From contig CAHIKZ030000955.1 of NCBI GenBank assembly GCA_903632075.3, positions 387,501-451,500 on the forward strand: a stretch of 64,000 bases of DNA, in the 5' to 3' direction. Origin of the DNA: Acanthosepion pharaonis. Its lineage: Eukaryota > Mollusca > Cephalopoda > Sepiida > Sepiidae. Numbering within the stretch: position 1 is the first letter of the stretch; every line of letters starts with the position of its first letter. Position numbers and translations under genes: made by a program. The notes under the pieces were generated by a model. It saw nothing but the letters and a program-made list of their open reading frames with translations. It was not told the origin of the DNA and did not search any database. Below, piece by piece: positions 11,825 to 22,440 of this stretch.

Positions 11825-12540
11825 TATGTTCATTTTCTATATACGTTGGGTCAGATCATCACACCATCTTTACCTGCTTTCTAGTTCTTTTCCACTCCCT
11901 TGATGTCATCTCTGTTGTCTTTAAGAGGAGAGACATGGTCAGCCTATCTATGTTTGCTCTTCTTAATGGTCTCCATTATGTCCTTCACTCCAGTATGCTG
12001 TTGAATCCAAGTGTTGCTCGTCCTTTTACATAAGCTGATGCTGACCATGATTCATTCCATTTTAGGTTGGGCCACTGTAAGTGTCTCTGCAGTCAGTGAT
12101 GTTGAGTTCTCATGTCTCACTTCCATAAATCATCATCAGCAGAACATATTCATTAAACAACTTTCTCTCTTGATTGTTCACTTAGAACTTCTCATTATTA
12201 TAAACCTCTCCAAAGGCTGCCCAGCCAAGCACAATCCTTCTTTTGACCTCTGGAAGTGGAGCACAATCTCTTGGAATCTTTTTTCTGATGCACACATAAC
12301 TGTCTACTTCTTTGATGGTCTTTCCATCTACAATAACTAGTGATGGTTTAGCATGACTGTTAAACATGACCATGGTTATTTTTCAAGATGCATGTTAAGG
12401 CCTACTTATCGGCTCACAGTGTGGAAAGCATTGAGCATCTCTTTGAATTCTTGTGATGTATGGGCTATTTGGATGAGGTCATTTTCAAAGTTTAGGTGCC
12501 AGAGGAGTTCACCATCCTGAAGACTTGACCATAGCAAACA
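11825..12540 (-). pseudogene. LINE reverse-transcriptase C-terminal relic
   Basis: The minus strand encodes a decayed C-terminal part of a non-LTR retrotransposon ORF2. The clearest block is VMFNSHAKPSLVIVDGKTI followed by EVDSYV and RRIVLGWAAFGEV, a pattern typical of endonuclease/reverse-transcriptase ORFs of LINEs in which the reverse-transcriptase thumb follows the active site. Downstream the frame continues in pieces with NTWIQQHTGVKDIMETI and KSKHR, in the order expected. The YxDD active site would be further upstream and is not readable. Multiple stops show it is dead. RTE-like assignment is from memory and is uncertain. Confidence 0.8.
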
Positions 12541-12717
12541 GATCAAGGATAAATATTCTTTTAATGACTTTTCTCAAACATAAAATGAAAAAATTATCTT
12601 TCCTGTCTTTCACATTTTTCAATTGTCAAACCATTTATGATTTTAAGAGTTAGTTTCTAAATCTTACTTGTTCTTTTTTACAACTGTTTGATCATGCTTA
12701 ATATTTCTAAGAATATT

Positions 12718-13232
12718 TGACAAACATGGACAAATGTGCCCACAATAAGACATCGTGTCAAAAGGACAGTTTTTTCATGACACAGGTTTTTTAAGTACCT
12801 TCACTCTCCGGCAATGTTTATTGTTTTAAAAAAGTGAAGATTAAAATTGAAATGCAAATACAATGAAAGTGAATTCATACTTTTGTTTTTGTCTTTGACA
12901 ATTTACAACAAAATTATTAAACACTATTTATTAGAGTGTCTATTTGTAAGAATAATTTATATTTACAGCATTCTAAGAATTAATGCAATGCAATATTTAT
13001 CCTTTACCAATTTATGAGGAAATAAATATGAAAACAATTTTTTATTCATTAATTTATAAACCGTTACTAAATTATTAAAATATGTGAATCAGCTATAAGG
13101 AAATAATTATTTACCATTTTATAAAGTTTGAATCAATTGGCTATTAGCAAATGTTTTGTCAATGATTCCAATAAACAATGTAATAGTGTAGATAAACAAT
13201 CTAATAGTGTTTCAAATTAAGTTAATTTAATA
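12718..13232 (+). repeat. Fold-back repeat family F, long copy
   Basis: This is the clearest plus-strand long copy. It starts at GACAAACATGGACAAATGTG, passes GTGTCAAAAGGACAG and CTTCACTCTC, and ends with two AATAAACAATNTAATAGTG-like blocks. The reverse complement of 31598-32097 matches it along nearly its whole length. Confidence 0.75.
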
Positions 13233-13494
13233 ATTGCAGACAGTATATGTCTGCTGTTAGAGTTAGCAATACTTTTTCTTCATTCACAGATAACATTTAC
13301 AATGGAGAACAAACTCATCTCATGAACAGACATAAATATTGTATAAAGAAACTGAGATCATCTATTTTGTATTGAATATAAGAACATAAAATAAACCATA
13401 TTTGTGCAAAATTTGCTGATTTGCATTTTACACTTTATTTTACAAAGAAAAGCATGTAAAAACATGCATAAATGTAAATTATGTTTGTTATTTA

Positions 13495-15150
13495 AAGAGA
13501 GATTTAAACATACTTGTGAGATGTATGAATCTCAATTTTTCATGGCGTTCACATTTCAAACCCTATAAAGACATAGTGACAACTAAAAATACATAGCCTG
13601 CATAAATTGGGATTATGAAAATTTTCACAAAAGAACTCTTGAAAGTAGCCATATTCTTCTGATGTGTCTGTATTTTCATTTTCATTAAATCCACATCAAA
13701 TTGAACACATGCAAACACACATAAAACTAGCAATTTATTTGCAAAGGGTGTGGATCAGCATTTTTCCCATTAAAAGTTGAGCAATTTGACACACGAGAGA
13801 AACTTTATTCTTGTAAAATGTGTGGATAAGCATTTTCATGTAGATCATGTTTAGAAATACATGTGAACATACACAGGAGACAAACTATATTATTGTCAAA
13901 TTTGTGGATCAAAATTTTCAGAGAATCCATGTTTGAAAAGTCATAAACATTCACTGGAGAAAATTAATATGAAGTATGCAAGATGGCATTTACAGAATCT
14001 CCAAATTTAAAGACACATGCTACACAGAAACAATTTTCTTGTAAAGTCTGGAACAGTATTTGGAATCATTTTTAAAAATATACATGCAAGTATATACAGT
14101 AGAGAAATCTTATTCATGTAAAGTGTGCAAGTTTTCACAGACATCATCTTTAAGAAGGCACATGCAAGTACACACAAGAGAGAAATCTTATACATGAAAT
14201 GTGTGTGAATTAGCATTTTCAAGGGAATCATCTTTAAAAATTCATATGCGTTCTCACACTGGTGAGAAACCTTATCTGTGTAAAGTGTGTAGATCAGCAT
14301 TTTCCTGAAATTCCATTTTACAAAGATATACTCACACATAGGAGTAAGATAACATGTCTGTGTGAAGTAGCATTTTTTCAAGAGCTCTGATTTAAAAATA
14401 CACATGCGGACACACACAGGAGAGAAACCATATTCTTATAAAGTATGTGAATCAGTATTTTCATATAAATCAAATTTAAACACTCACATAGAAATTCACT
14501 GAAAATAAACTATATGTTTATGATATTTTATTGTGAGTTATTATTTAAGATATGAGGGCAGATCAAAAATATTTGGACTGGTACTATAAAAATAAAAGTA
14601 CAGCACTTATCAGTTTGTCATTTAATCATATTCAAAATGGCCCCTTGTGAGGCCACACACTTTATTGTATTGAGTGTTGTTTCCATTGATGGAAGCATTC
14701 CTGGAACTCCTTTTAGGAAATACCGAGCAGCTGCTTTGACACACTCTCTTGAAATGCCTCAACATCTTGAAATCTTGTTCTTGAAATGTCACAAGGGTTA
14801 AGATCTGGGGAATGTTTTATTTGGTGAAAAAAACTGCTGCACAAGCTATAGTCACTGATGGAACCTCTGGTGCAGTGAGATGACCACATTCTACACATTT
14901 CCCTTCCAAGCACTGCTATAAACAACACAAGCAAGGCAAGACATTATTAATATGCATGTGCAAAAGACCTCAAGGTCTCTCTGTACCAAGCAGCTTGACT
15001 ATGTGTGTTTTAGCTCTGTTACCATGGCAACAGTCCCAATACTTTTTTATCAGACCTTGTATATGAGTTCACACAGGAGAGAATCTTTATAGTTGTATAT
15101 GATATTTAATTAATATAGTTAATGGGTTCTCTAACAATATCATATTAATT
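13495..15150 (+). pseudogene. Decayed poly-C2H2 zinc-finger gene
   Basis: About nine finger units can be traced on the plus strand by the repeated signature (Y/L)SCKMCG-like, AFS, a helix, then H...H and TGEK(P)Y-like linkers. Examples are YSCKMCG at about 13812-13832, a well kept linker and start at 14260-14290 (HTGEKPYLCKVC) and HTGEKPY at about 14410-14431. Stops and frameshifts occur in most fingers. A mariner deletion derivative (14553-15059) splits the last finger from a continuing linker (HTGEN at 15070-15085). It is probably a paralogue of the intact gene at 44032-45018, in the opposite orientation. Confidence 0.85.
14553..15059 (-). mobile_element. mariner deletion derivative (family 3)
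   Basis: The left end TGAGGGCAGATCAAAAATAT and the reverse complement of the right end form imperfect terminal inverted repeats, both bounded by TA. Inside, the minus strand keeps a transposase scrap (SPDLNPCD, the region of the third catalytic acidic residue, then DVEAFQESVSKQL). The rest of the transposase is gone. Insertion into the zinc-finger relic is demonstrated by the uninterrupted duplicate at 16376-16575. Confidence 0.85.
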
Positions 15151-16375
15151 GTGTACCAGTATGAAGTGCAGATGAAAGTGAAAAAAAAAAATTAGGATAA
15201 TTTTGAAAATGTAAGTTTCCTTTAGGATTTGAAACTTGATTTGTTAATTTAAATGAAGGAAAATATGTTGACAGGTACAGAATGTGTGTACATGCAATTA
15301 GTCATTGCAGTTCTATTATCTAAATCTTCGGGTAAGAAATACGTTTCTATCAAGAATTGAAGTTAAAATGTACAGTGTTGAACAAAGCTTCCTGACACCT
15401 ATTTCCAAAAAAACAAAAACAAAGGCAGGAAGGAAAAGAAAGGGAAGGAATAGAGAAATACTATGCTGAGCACTGTCGGGCAAAGCCAGTTGATCTTACT
15501 GTGAAATTCTTTGCTGGGTAAAACCAGAATCCCTACTGTGTATTGGTTAGGGGGGAAAACAAATAATCTAATATTGTAAAAACATTTTCCAATAGGTGTT
15601 AATCACCCTCCACCAATGCACTCTGCCCTTCTCCAGAAAAATGTTAATTTTTATATAAACAGCTAATAGTAATCATCTAGAATATATAGTTATTGGGAGA
15701 GATGTAGCGACTATAGTTTCGTTGAGAACAGAGCAGAACCATGGCTGCCCAATTCAGCTTGAACCAGAGTAACTGCTGCTGCTGACTGCTAATTTTAGAC
15801 TGTTTTTATCGTGAATTAACTTGATGATAATTCAGGAAGTTTAACAACACTTTTTTCCTTCTTGTGGATCCAAAAAGGAACTTATACCAAAGAATTGTTA
15901 ACATTTTTTTTTTGTTTGAACTTCAAGCATTTTTTTTTATTAACTTATGAATGTTTAAAAAGATTGTTACTGTAATGTCTAGCTGAAGGAAAATAAAACT
16001 TCAGATTTTCTTTTCTCGTCAAATCCAGTGTTACAAAAGTTCTTTTTTGATTTTGACATCTGAGGAAATTTGAGACAATATTTGTAGGTGATCCGTTAAA
16101 ATTTACCACAGTGCAATTTTGTTACTTTCAGTAGCAAATTGCAATACACAATGTACTTAACTTCTTGTGATCCAGCAAACCCAACTTTGGCATTAAGAGG
16201 ATCTCTTCAGTCAGGGATCAAGGGACAATTCTGCCTTATGCCAATAACCAGATTACAATTAGTGAAGTGACAAGATGGTATTCAGTGACATAACCAGGGC
16301 TATATCTGGGACCGGGTTGGCTTAAGGTGACAATTGGATTGCATTTATTGAGCAGAAAACATATGGGAAATACTA
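15151..16375. other. Unassigned stretch
   Basis: No gene or matched repeat is seen, except that GCAGAAAACATATGGGAAAT with its flanks at about 16341-16380 is repeated at about 16573-16612. Confidence 0.45.
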
Positions 16376-16575
16376 TAGTATGTGGATCAGCATTTTCATA
16401 TAAATTAAATTTAAACACTAGCATGGAAATCGACTGAAAATAAACCATATGCTTACAATATTTTATTGAGTTATTTAAAATATGGGAGTTCCCACAGGTG
16501 AGAAGCCTTATTGCTGCACATGATAATTGATTAATATAGTTAATGGGTTCTCTAAAAATGCCATATTAATTGGAC
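16376..16575 (+). pseudogene. Zinc-finger relic, duplicate without mariner
   Basis: This matches 14449-14552 joined directly to 15060-15150. It has the finger end (ATTTTCATATAAATTAAATT), the same degenerate tail, TCCCACAGGTGAGAAGCCTT (linker TGEKP) and TTAATATAGTTAATGGGTTC. It preserves the empty target of the mariner insertion. It is flanked by roughly 40 bp direct repeats. Confidence 0.8.
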
Positions 16576-16612
16576 TGTATTAATTGTGCAGAAAACATAT
16601 GGGAAATACTCT

Positions 16613-17247
16613 AATGAATAATGAACTTAAAATTTTGAACAATTGCAAAATGAATTTAAATCAATTTTTTAATATGTAGCAAAGGATGAAAAAAGTTTGT
16701 TGAAAGGAAAACATCATTTTATATTTTTTTAAAAAAAATATTACTGAAGATTAGCATTTTGGTAAACTTTTTTTTATATATATCTTTCCGCATAGGTCTA
16801 CTTAAGCTTTCGTATTGGAATATTTGGTTGTTATGTTTCATGTGGTCAGCTTCAACATATTAGTGTTTCAAAGTTTGCACTGGTGAAAAAATCTTTCCTA
16901 ATTTCTTTTTTGAGTAATTTCTTTCACAAGGGTGAGGATCTGTTCATCTGTTCATAGTCACACATCATTTCAGTAGCATCATGTGGTTTTTCACTTTCTT
17001 AACTGAGTATATTCATTTTAACCTCCTTGATTCATTTTATCTTTTGCCATTTTCTTAAACTAATTCATTAAAATCAAGAGCTTTTTTGATTGTTTTGTTT
17101 CTAGAATGGTTTCTTTTTATTTATTTAGAGAAACCAGCAAAATCATTAGTGTAGTGTAACAGTTACTTTCCTAAGGTAATCATCTTTAAATGCAGCAATT
17201 ACTACACTCTGATTGTGTATTAATGAATTGGGGGGAGAAAACCACTT
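16613..17247. other. Unassigned AT-rich stretch
   Basis: I see no gene or repeat family in it. Confidence 0.45.
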
Positions 17248-17254
17248 AAGCCAA

Positions 17255-17485
17255 TGTTATGATGTTGATTTGGGGTTAGTAGAGACAAACGCCAAATAAC
17301 ACGTAACAATAAAAAGGGTTTTAATAGGTTGGTAAAAAGGTACAGAAATCGCCTGAGTAGTCAATAACTAGCTCAGCTAAGAACTTCTCTGTCTATCTCT
17401 CCCATGTCAACTGACATGCCACTATTTAAAGTCTTTGTTCACAGACAAGTTCATCTTCCAGAGGGGTGGTAGGTTTCCGACACAA
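17255..17485 (-). mobile_element. Candidate solo LTR
   Basis: A 231 bp block of distinct composition is flanked by the 7-base direct repeat AAGCCAA (17248-17254 and 17486-17492). Read on the minus strand it starts near TGTGTCGGAAACC, has a TATA-like TTTAAATAG, an ATTAAAACCC polyadenylation-like region, and ends ATCATAACA, so it resembles an LTR with TG...CA ends, although one extra base lies at one border. No second copy is in the window. Confidence 0.45.
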
Positions 17486-17507
17486 AAGCCAACTAGTACT
17501 TAGTTTT

Positions 17508-17777
17508 TGGGCACTTCAACGTGGTATAATAACTTGTCTTGCTAAAGCAGTTACAATTGAGTAGTGAATTCTTTCCTCACTGGGTGCTCTATACTTTTGG
17601 CCATGTGCCACATCTAAGCTACATTTAGAAAATCATTTGGGTACTACAATGTGGTGTAATGGTTAGCAAGCTTGTCTCTCTGAATCAATTATGCTTGAGT
17701 AGTAAGTTCAATCCTTACTGAGTACCCCATATTTTCAGCCTTGTACCACATCTAAGTTAACCTAAGAAAATATTTGA
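17508..17777 (+). mobile_element. tRNA-SINE dimer
   Basis: Two head-to-tail copies of a tRNA-derived unit (first starting at 17509, second at 17639) carry A-box-like GTGGTGTAATGGTTAGCAAG (second copy), B-box-like GTTCAATCC and a shared tail with TTGTGCCACATCTAAG-like sequence. The pair is flanked by a single direct repeat ACTTAGTTTT (17498-17507 and 17778-17787), so the dimer inserted as one unit. Relatives are at 31166-31578 and 60823-60945. Confidence 0.85.
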
Positions 17778-17834
17778 ACTTAGTTTTAGCTGCTCAAATA
17801 AATTTTTGCATTTTTATTAATTTTCAAAGGAAAA

Positions 17835-18030
17835 AAAGACATAATCTGTTGCATTTCTATTTTGTGGAACTCTCTTTTCGCTTCTAGATTCCCAATCATC
17901 TTTGATCTTCAAAAATTTAAATGCAATGTAAATTATTATCTACTGTGTTTTTAATTCCTATTCTTTTATTGTCTTCTCCCTATAAAAGTAGTTTTTCTCA
18001 TATTCTCTAACACTCTAAAACCTCTTGTGT
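17835..18030 (+). pseudogene. LINE 3' end fragment
   Basis: The plus strand reads LWNSLFASRFPIIFDLQKFK, the very C-terminal block of Jockey/CR1-type ORF2 (LWNSLP..F....F...), followed by the untranslated end CTCCCTATAAAAGTAG-like. It corresponds to 37960-38110. Confidence 0.7.
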
Positions 18031-18037
18031 TTTTGGC

Positions 18038-18064
<27 letters not shown>
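18038..18064. repeat. Poly(T) run
   Basis: A run of about 27 T with one flanking block, directly after the LINE 3' end fragment and before a zinc-finger relic. Confidence 0.9.
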
Positions 18065-18072
<8 letters not shown>

Positions 18073-18107
18073 CACAGTCAGATTTTAAAAATAAATACTC
18101 TCTATCC

Positions 18108-18260
18108 ATTTGAAGTGTGTGGATCAGCTTTTTCCAAAACCATATGTAAGGATTCTCTGGAGAAAAAACATTTTCTTTTAAATCATGTACAATATTTATT
18201 AGAAACAAAAGCATATTTCTGTGTAATGTGTGAATCTGCATTGTAAATATACACAAAAAT
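18108..18260 (+). pseudogene. Zinc-finger relic fragment
   Basis: The frame reads FEVCGSAFSKTICKDSLEKK and, further on, AYFCVMCESAL. These are the beginnings of two C2H2 fingers without intact histidines. It is probably another fragment of the local zinc-finger cluster. Confidence 0.6.
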
Positions 18261-18844
18261 ATTATAAATAAAATATTTTCTTAAATATACTTGTTTTACC
18301 AAAGACTGTTGCAAAAGAAACATGTCTACAAATGTAAACAAGATATAATTGTTTTCTTATGCTGTCACAGGATTCTAGTGGTCTATTGTCAAATCTTCAT
18401 TAGGGACTCCATTGTTGCATCATCAGTCTTCATCAATTTTCTTCAGATTTCTTTTTACGTGCTTCACTTCCAGGGAAGATGTACTCTGCATTGGTTTTTG
18501 GAAGATAGAATTAATGTCAGCAGGTTAGCCAGCTAATCGTTCTCTCTATACTGAAACCATGACATGCAAAGGCATCTGGGAGGGAGAAAACTCGAACCAG
18601 CAACTGAGCTCATGACTTCTCTACTGTTGCAACCATACTGCTTTTTTTTTTTTTTTTTTTTTTGTGCATTTCTTGTCCTACATTAGAATTAATCAAAAGC
18701 AATCTGTTACTATCAGGATTCCATGCCCACAAGGTTCAAACCATCCCCACATAATTGAAAGATTTTATTTCATCCTTTTTTTTTATACAGTTTTTTGACT
18801 GTTAAGAAATACTGCAGAAATGAATACTTTTGTTTTATATACTA
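18261..18844. other. Unassigned stretch with poly(T)
   Basis: It holds a T run at 18641-18663 and an 81-codon open frame at 18291-18536 that has no recognisable domain and probably reads chance or repeat sequence. Confidence 0.4.
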
Positions 18845-19065
18845 ATGTTCACCCAATACAAGGCCCAAAGCCACTCAAGGTAGAGGGTTACTGTGTAGTG
18901 TTGTAAGAGGATAAGAAAGAGGCAAGAAGTGAAATTCATGGGGCTATACAGGAAAGATAATGGTTAAGCAAAGGTTTGATGAGGTCAAGATTGTAGTGAT
19001 TGGGGAAACATTTTGATAGGAGTCTGTCCCACAAAGCGGTAGTTCTTCAGAAGAAGCTGCTCAAA
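18845..19065 (+). repeat. Interspersed repeat U, copy 1
   Basis: It starts with CCAATACAAGGCCCAAAGCC and shares GGGTTACTG, TGGGGAAACAT or GAGGAAGCAT, and GGAGTCTGTCCCACAAAG-like blocks with 29455-29720 and 55425-55690. The family is unknown to me. Confidence 0.6.
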
Positions 19066-19092
19066 TGGAATTTGTTTTTTACTGTTGGCATA

Positions 19093-19450
19093 TGAAAAGA
19101 AAGAAGTATTGGTTTCAAGTCTCGATCAAAGCTACTGCTCTATTTTGAATTGTAACTGATTTGAGTAACAATCAAAGAATTGATCAAGTAAAAATTTTTC
19201 AATAAAAGGCAACAGGAATAAAGGAAATGACTTGTAAAAAAAATATTATTACAAATCTTTTAGTCTGTGAATCTGGCCTGGTGAAGATTTTCTATTTGAA
19301 AACTTTTTTTAAACATACACTGAAAAAAGAAAATTGTACTATTACATTTGTTATCTTAATGTTTAACTCTGAAGTAACTAATAAAATAGTATCTATTTTA
19401 AAGAAATATTTGAACTTTATAGTTTTGAAGACACTCAAGAATATTTTCTG
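19093..19450 (+). pseudogene. Zinc-finger relic, copy B
   Basis: It is a diverged duplicate of 41-400, including the TTTTAGTCTGTGAAT block that reads as the start of a finger (LLVCES) and the same upstream non-coding sequence. This shows duplication of a unit larger than the finger itself. Confidence 0.6.
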
Positions 19451-19616
19451 ACTTCATAAAGTTCTTATTAATCGCATCTATAAATGTTCAGAGGAAATAT
19501 ATCTCTTGAAAATTTCTTTGATCTGAATATCTTTTTTTTAAATGAATTCTTTAATACTTTACCAAAAATGTTCAAATATTTTATCCAATATTTTTGGTTT
19601 ATTTAGCTTTATACAT

Positions 19617-19880
19617 TAACCCTCATCAGTCCTGAAGAGATTTCAGTTGTTAAATCCCTGGTGACCTGAGCAAATTGTTGAAAAATCTGAATATGGAATT
19701 TCAATGTTAATTAAATGGTTATATCTCAAAAACTTAAAAATTATTACAGCTTGGTTACAATGATACCAAATTTAACCTCCTTTGTATTACTGGTTATGAG
19801 ATTTGATTTTGGAAACTTATATATTTCTGACACCTAAAGTTGATCATGTGATGGGTGTTAATGCTCTGTATTGAAATACA
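19617..19880 (+). repeat. Interspersed repeat V, copy 1
   Basis: It begins at TTAACCCTCATCAGTCC and shares GATTTCAGTTGTTAAATC, CAAATTGTTGAA, GATACCAAATTTAACCTCCT, GGTTATGAG and GTTGATCATGTGAT with the reverse complement of 33925-34235. The TTAACCCT start would fit a piggyBac-type border, but the other end is not resolved. Confidence 0.6.
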
Positions 19881-20018
19881 GTACTATTTGATTGTAAGGA
19901 CATTCGGGCACTCTTGGGTTGTAAGCATTTGGAACTTGCAGGTGCAGATGTGCATTCAAACCTGAAAAAAATGTTTAGTCATTATCCTCTATGTGAAGCC
20001 AGTTTCATTTTTATTATA

Positions 20019-20123
20019 CAGGATGTGGCAGAAATACCTGCCACATAATGGTAAGACATTGGCTAGATGAAGACACCATTGTCACTAATGTCTTATTATA
20101 TAGCCAGTATTTCTACAGCACCC
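20019..20123. mobile_element. 105 bp MITE with TA target
   Basis: Terminal inverted repeats of about 45 bases almost fill the element (left CAGGATGTGGCAGAAATACC, right GTATTTCTACAGCACCC). TA borders both ends. It would form one long hairpin. Confidence 0.8.
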
Positions 20124-20199
20124 TATGACTGGATTTAAGAATCTCTATCTTATTTCAACAGGTAACATTACAGGAAAAAATGCATTTCCCTAACTTCAA

Positions 20200-20575
20200 C
20201 TAATTCATCAGCTTACTGTTGAATCACCAGTTCCTGTACAATCACTGTAGTTAAGCAATTTTGAGACTGGTCAGTACCTAGATGGGTAACTGTTTAGGAA
20301 GCTTGGATTTGTGGCTAGTATAATGGATAATAGTTTGGAATTGTTAATTGGACAGCTGAGTTCCAATTCCAGTTTGGTTCATTACATTCACTTATGTGTA
20401 AATACCCTTGGGAAATGAATGAATCCATCTCTTCTCCTTTCTCATTATGGGTTAATTAATAAGACTTGTATTACTAAATTATTATATCTCCAAAAATAAA
20501 ATAAAATTGAATACAAAATATTTAGATTTCAGCATAGAGGTGTTGATGTGCTGCTAAACAACCAAATAATTCATC
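20200..20575 (+). mobile_element. 5S-tRNA SINE with alternative tail
   Basis: The head has AGTTAAGCAATTTTGAGACT and CCTAGATGGGTAACTG, with the 5S part shortened at its end; the tRNA-like unit and core are intact. After the core the tail differs from other copies: ATCTCCAAAAATAAAATAAA then GTGTTGATGTGCTGC. The same tail occurs alone at 30648-30765. Confidence 0.8.
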
Positions 20576-21417
20576 ACTTAATTTTTAAAATCTTTTTCAA
20601 ATTCTGACTAATACTGAACTGGATAACAAATGTTACATTTATCTTTTGGGAAAATGTTATACAGACTTTTGAATTGTGTTTTATTTGTAAAATATATTTT
20701 CTATCCAAATATATTTTTCATTTTAATATTATTTATATAAAGATCATATTGTAACATAGGCACAACATTATATGTGATTAAATATGTTGCTAGAACTAGT
20801 GTTCTGCAATCATGGTTGTTGTTCTGTAGTGGGCTGTATTGGCTTTGTCACTGTGTTAGTCTCCACAGCTGTTTTCAGGCCACTGTACTAAAGTCACGTG
20901 GTTTCATTTATTGAAAGTCAAATTAGCCATCTTTTCACCAGGAGAAAAGGTTTTGCCAAAGTATTATGTAGCATAACACATAATGTTCATATTGGCTACT
21001 TTTATTGTTCACAGTAGGGAAATTTTACCAACTACTTGTCAGTGATGGAGAGGGTGAATGAGACTCCTGATCTTAACGGTTGCAGACTCATGGATTTTTA
21101 TTTAGATGAACATTCTCACAGAAGAATTTAGCATGGAAAAATTTATTTTTTTAGCAGGAAATCACACCTCATGAACTGCCAATTTATCAATTCCCAGGCC
21201 AATGAATGGTTGCCATCACTTCTTCCTTTATTTTTTTTTTAACAGGGCTTGTGTGGCCATCAACTGCGCTTATCAAATATATCATATTTCAGAAATATGA
21301 TATGGTTGTTTTCTTTTTCTTTCTAATCCTTAATTTTAAATTATTCTCCTCTATTTCACCCACTTTTTTTTTATCTTCGTTTCACCTGCAAAGAAGGCAA
21401 TAAAGATGTTACTTATT
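20576..21417. other. Unassigned stretch
   Basis: No gene or matched repeat is seen. Confidence 0.45.
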
Positions 21418-22440
21418 AAAGGGTTACTGAATGTCAAAGATTATGAGAAAAAGAAAAACATTACGGAGAGAAAACAATAAAAGAACAGGAATTAAGAAGA
21501 AAAAAGATTACGATTGATATTCCATTCAAATTTTTGAAGAACAAACTTAACTGGAAAGCAAGAGGCTGGAAGAGAATTTCACATAAAGAAACTGTTAGCA
21601 TCTAGCAATTTCAACTGCTAAATGATGAGACCTACCTGCCAATCTAGTAATGTACTTAAATTTTTAAAGATTGTAGATATCTGGGAAGCAAATAACCAGA
21701 AAAGAGTTCCACAGGGAAAAAGTGTGAGAAAATGAAACTATTAGAATAGAACTTATAGTTATATTTAGCTATTTCAACAATAAAGCAATGAAACTCAGTT
21801 ATCAATCTAGTATTACACTTCAGTTCATGCAATCAAGGTACCAAGGAGGAGAGCTCATGACAACAACTGCCATGAAAATATTTATAGAAAAAACAGAGGG
21901 AAGCCATGCCATGGCAGTTGGAAAATTGCTGAGATGAAGATGACAGGTAGGACTGATAACATTTACAAACTCTTTGAATTTTGTCAAAAATCTCAAGATA
22001 CATACCAGAACCACCAGGCCAGATATGGCAGCAATATTCAGTACACAAACAAATGGTATTCTTATAAAAGAAAGGCTGGGTTCCTTGCTATTAGTTGTAA
22101 TGCAGAAAACAGAAAACTGCCAACCTAATAACTTCAGTACTTTTTTTTGTTTTAATCCTTTTGCCACATGAAAGGAGTTACTGAGTGTTAGAGAATATAA
22201 GAAAAAAAAAACATTAAGGAGAGAGGACAATAAAAGAACAAGAATTAAGAAGACAAAAGATAATGATGTTGCATTTAAATTTTTGAAGATCAACATTGAC
22301 TGGGAAGCAAGATGCTGGAAGACAGTGCCAAGTGTCATAGAAGAAACTATTAGCATAGAACTTATGGCTATATCTAGCAATCTCGACTTTAAAATGATGT
22401 AAGCTTGCCAACAATCTAGTACTACACTTAAATTCATGAC
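21418..22440 (-). pseudogene. Two LINE C-terminal ends in tandem
   Basis: On the minus strand, 22165-22440 reads the block around NVDLQKFK and LPASCFPV (the C-terminal end of a Jockey/CR1-type ORF2), and 21418-22110 contains a longer piece with NIAAISG.VVLVCILRF-like sequence in one frame and CTEYCCHIWPGGSGMYLEIF in the other, then SLCFFYKYFHGSCCHELSSL and the same C-terminal end. The two copies end in similar 3' sequence (GTTACTGARTGT in plus orientation). Open frames of 205, 71 and 66 codons are remains and shadows of this relic. Confidence 0.75.

Noticed and set aside
21820..22437. 205-codon minus-strand open frame as a membrane protein gene
   Set aside because: The hydrophobic appearance comes from the wrong frame of an LINE ORF2 tail; recognisable LINE blocks lie in the neighbouring frame and two tandem LINE ends cover the region.
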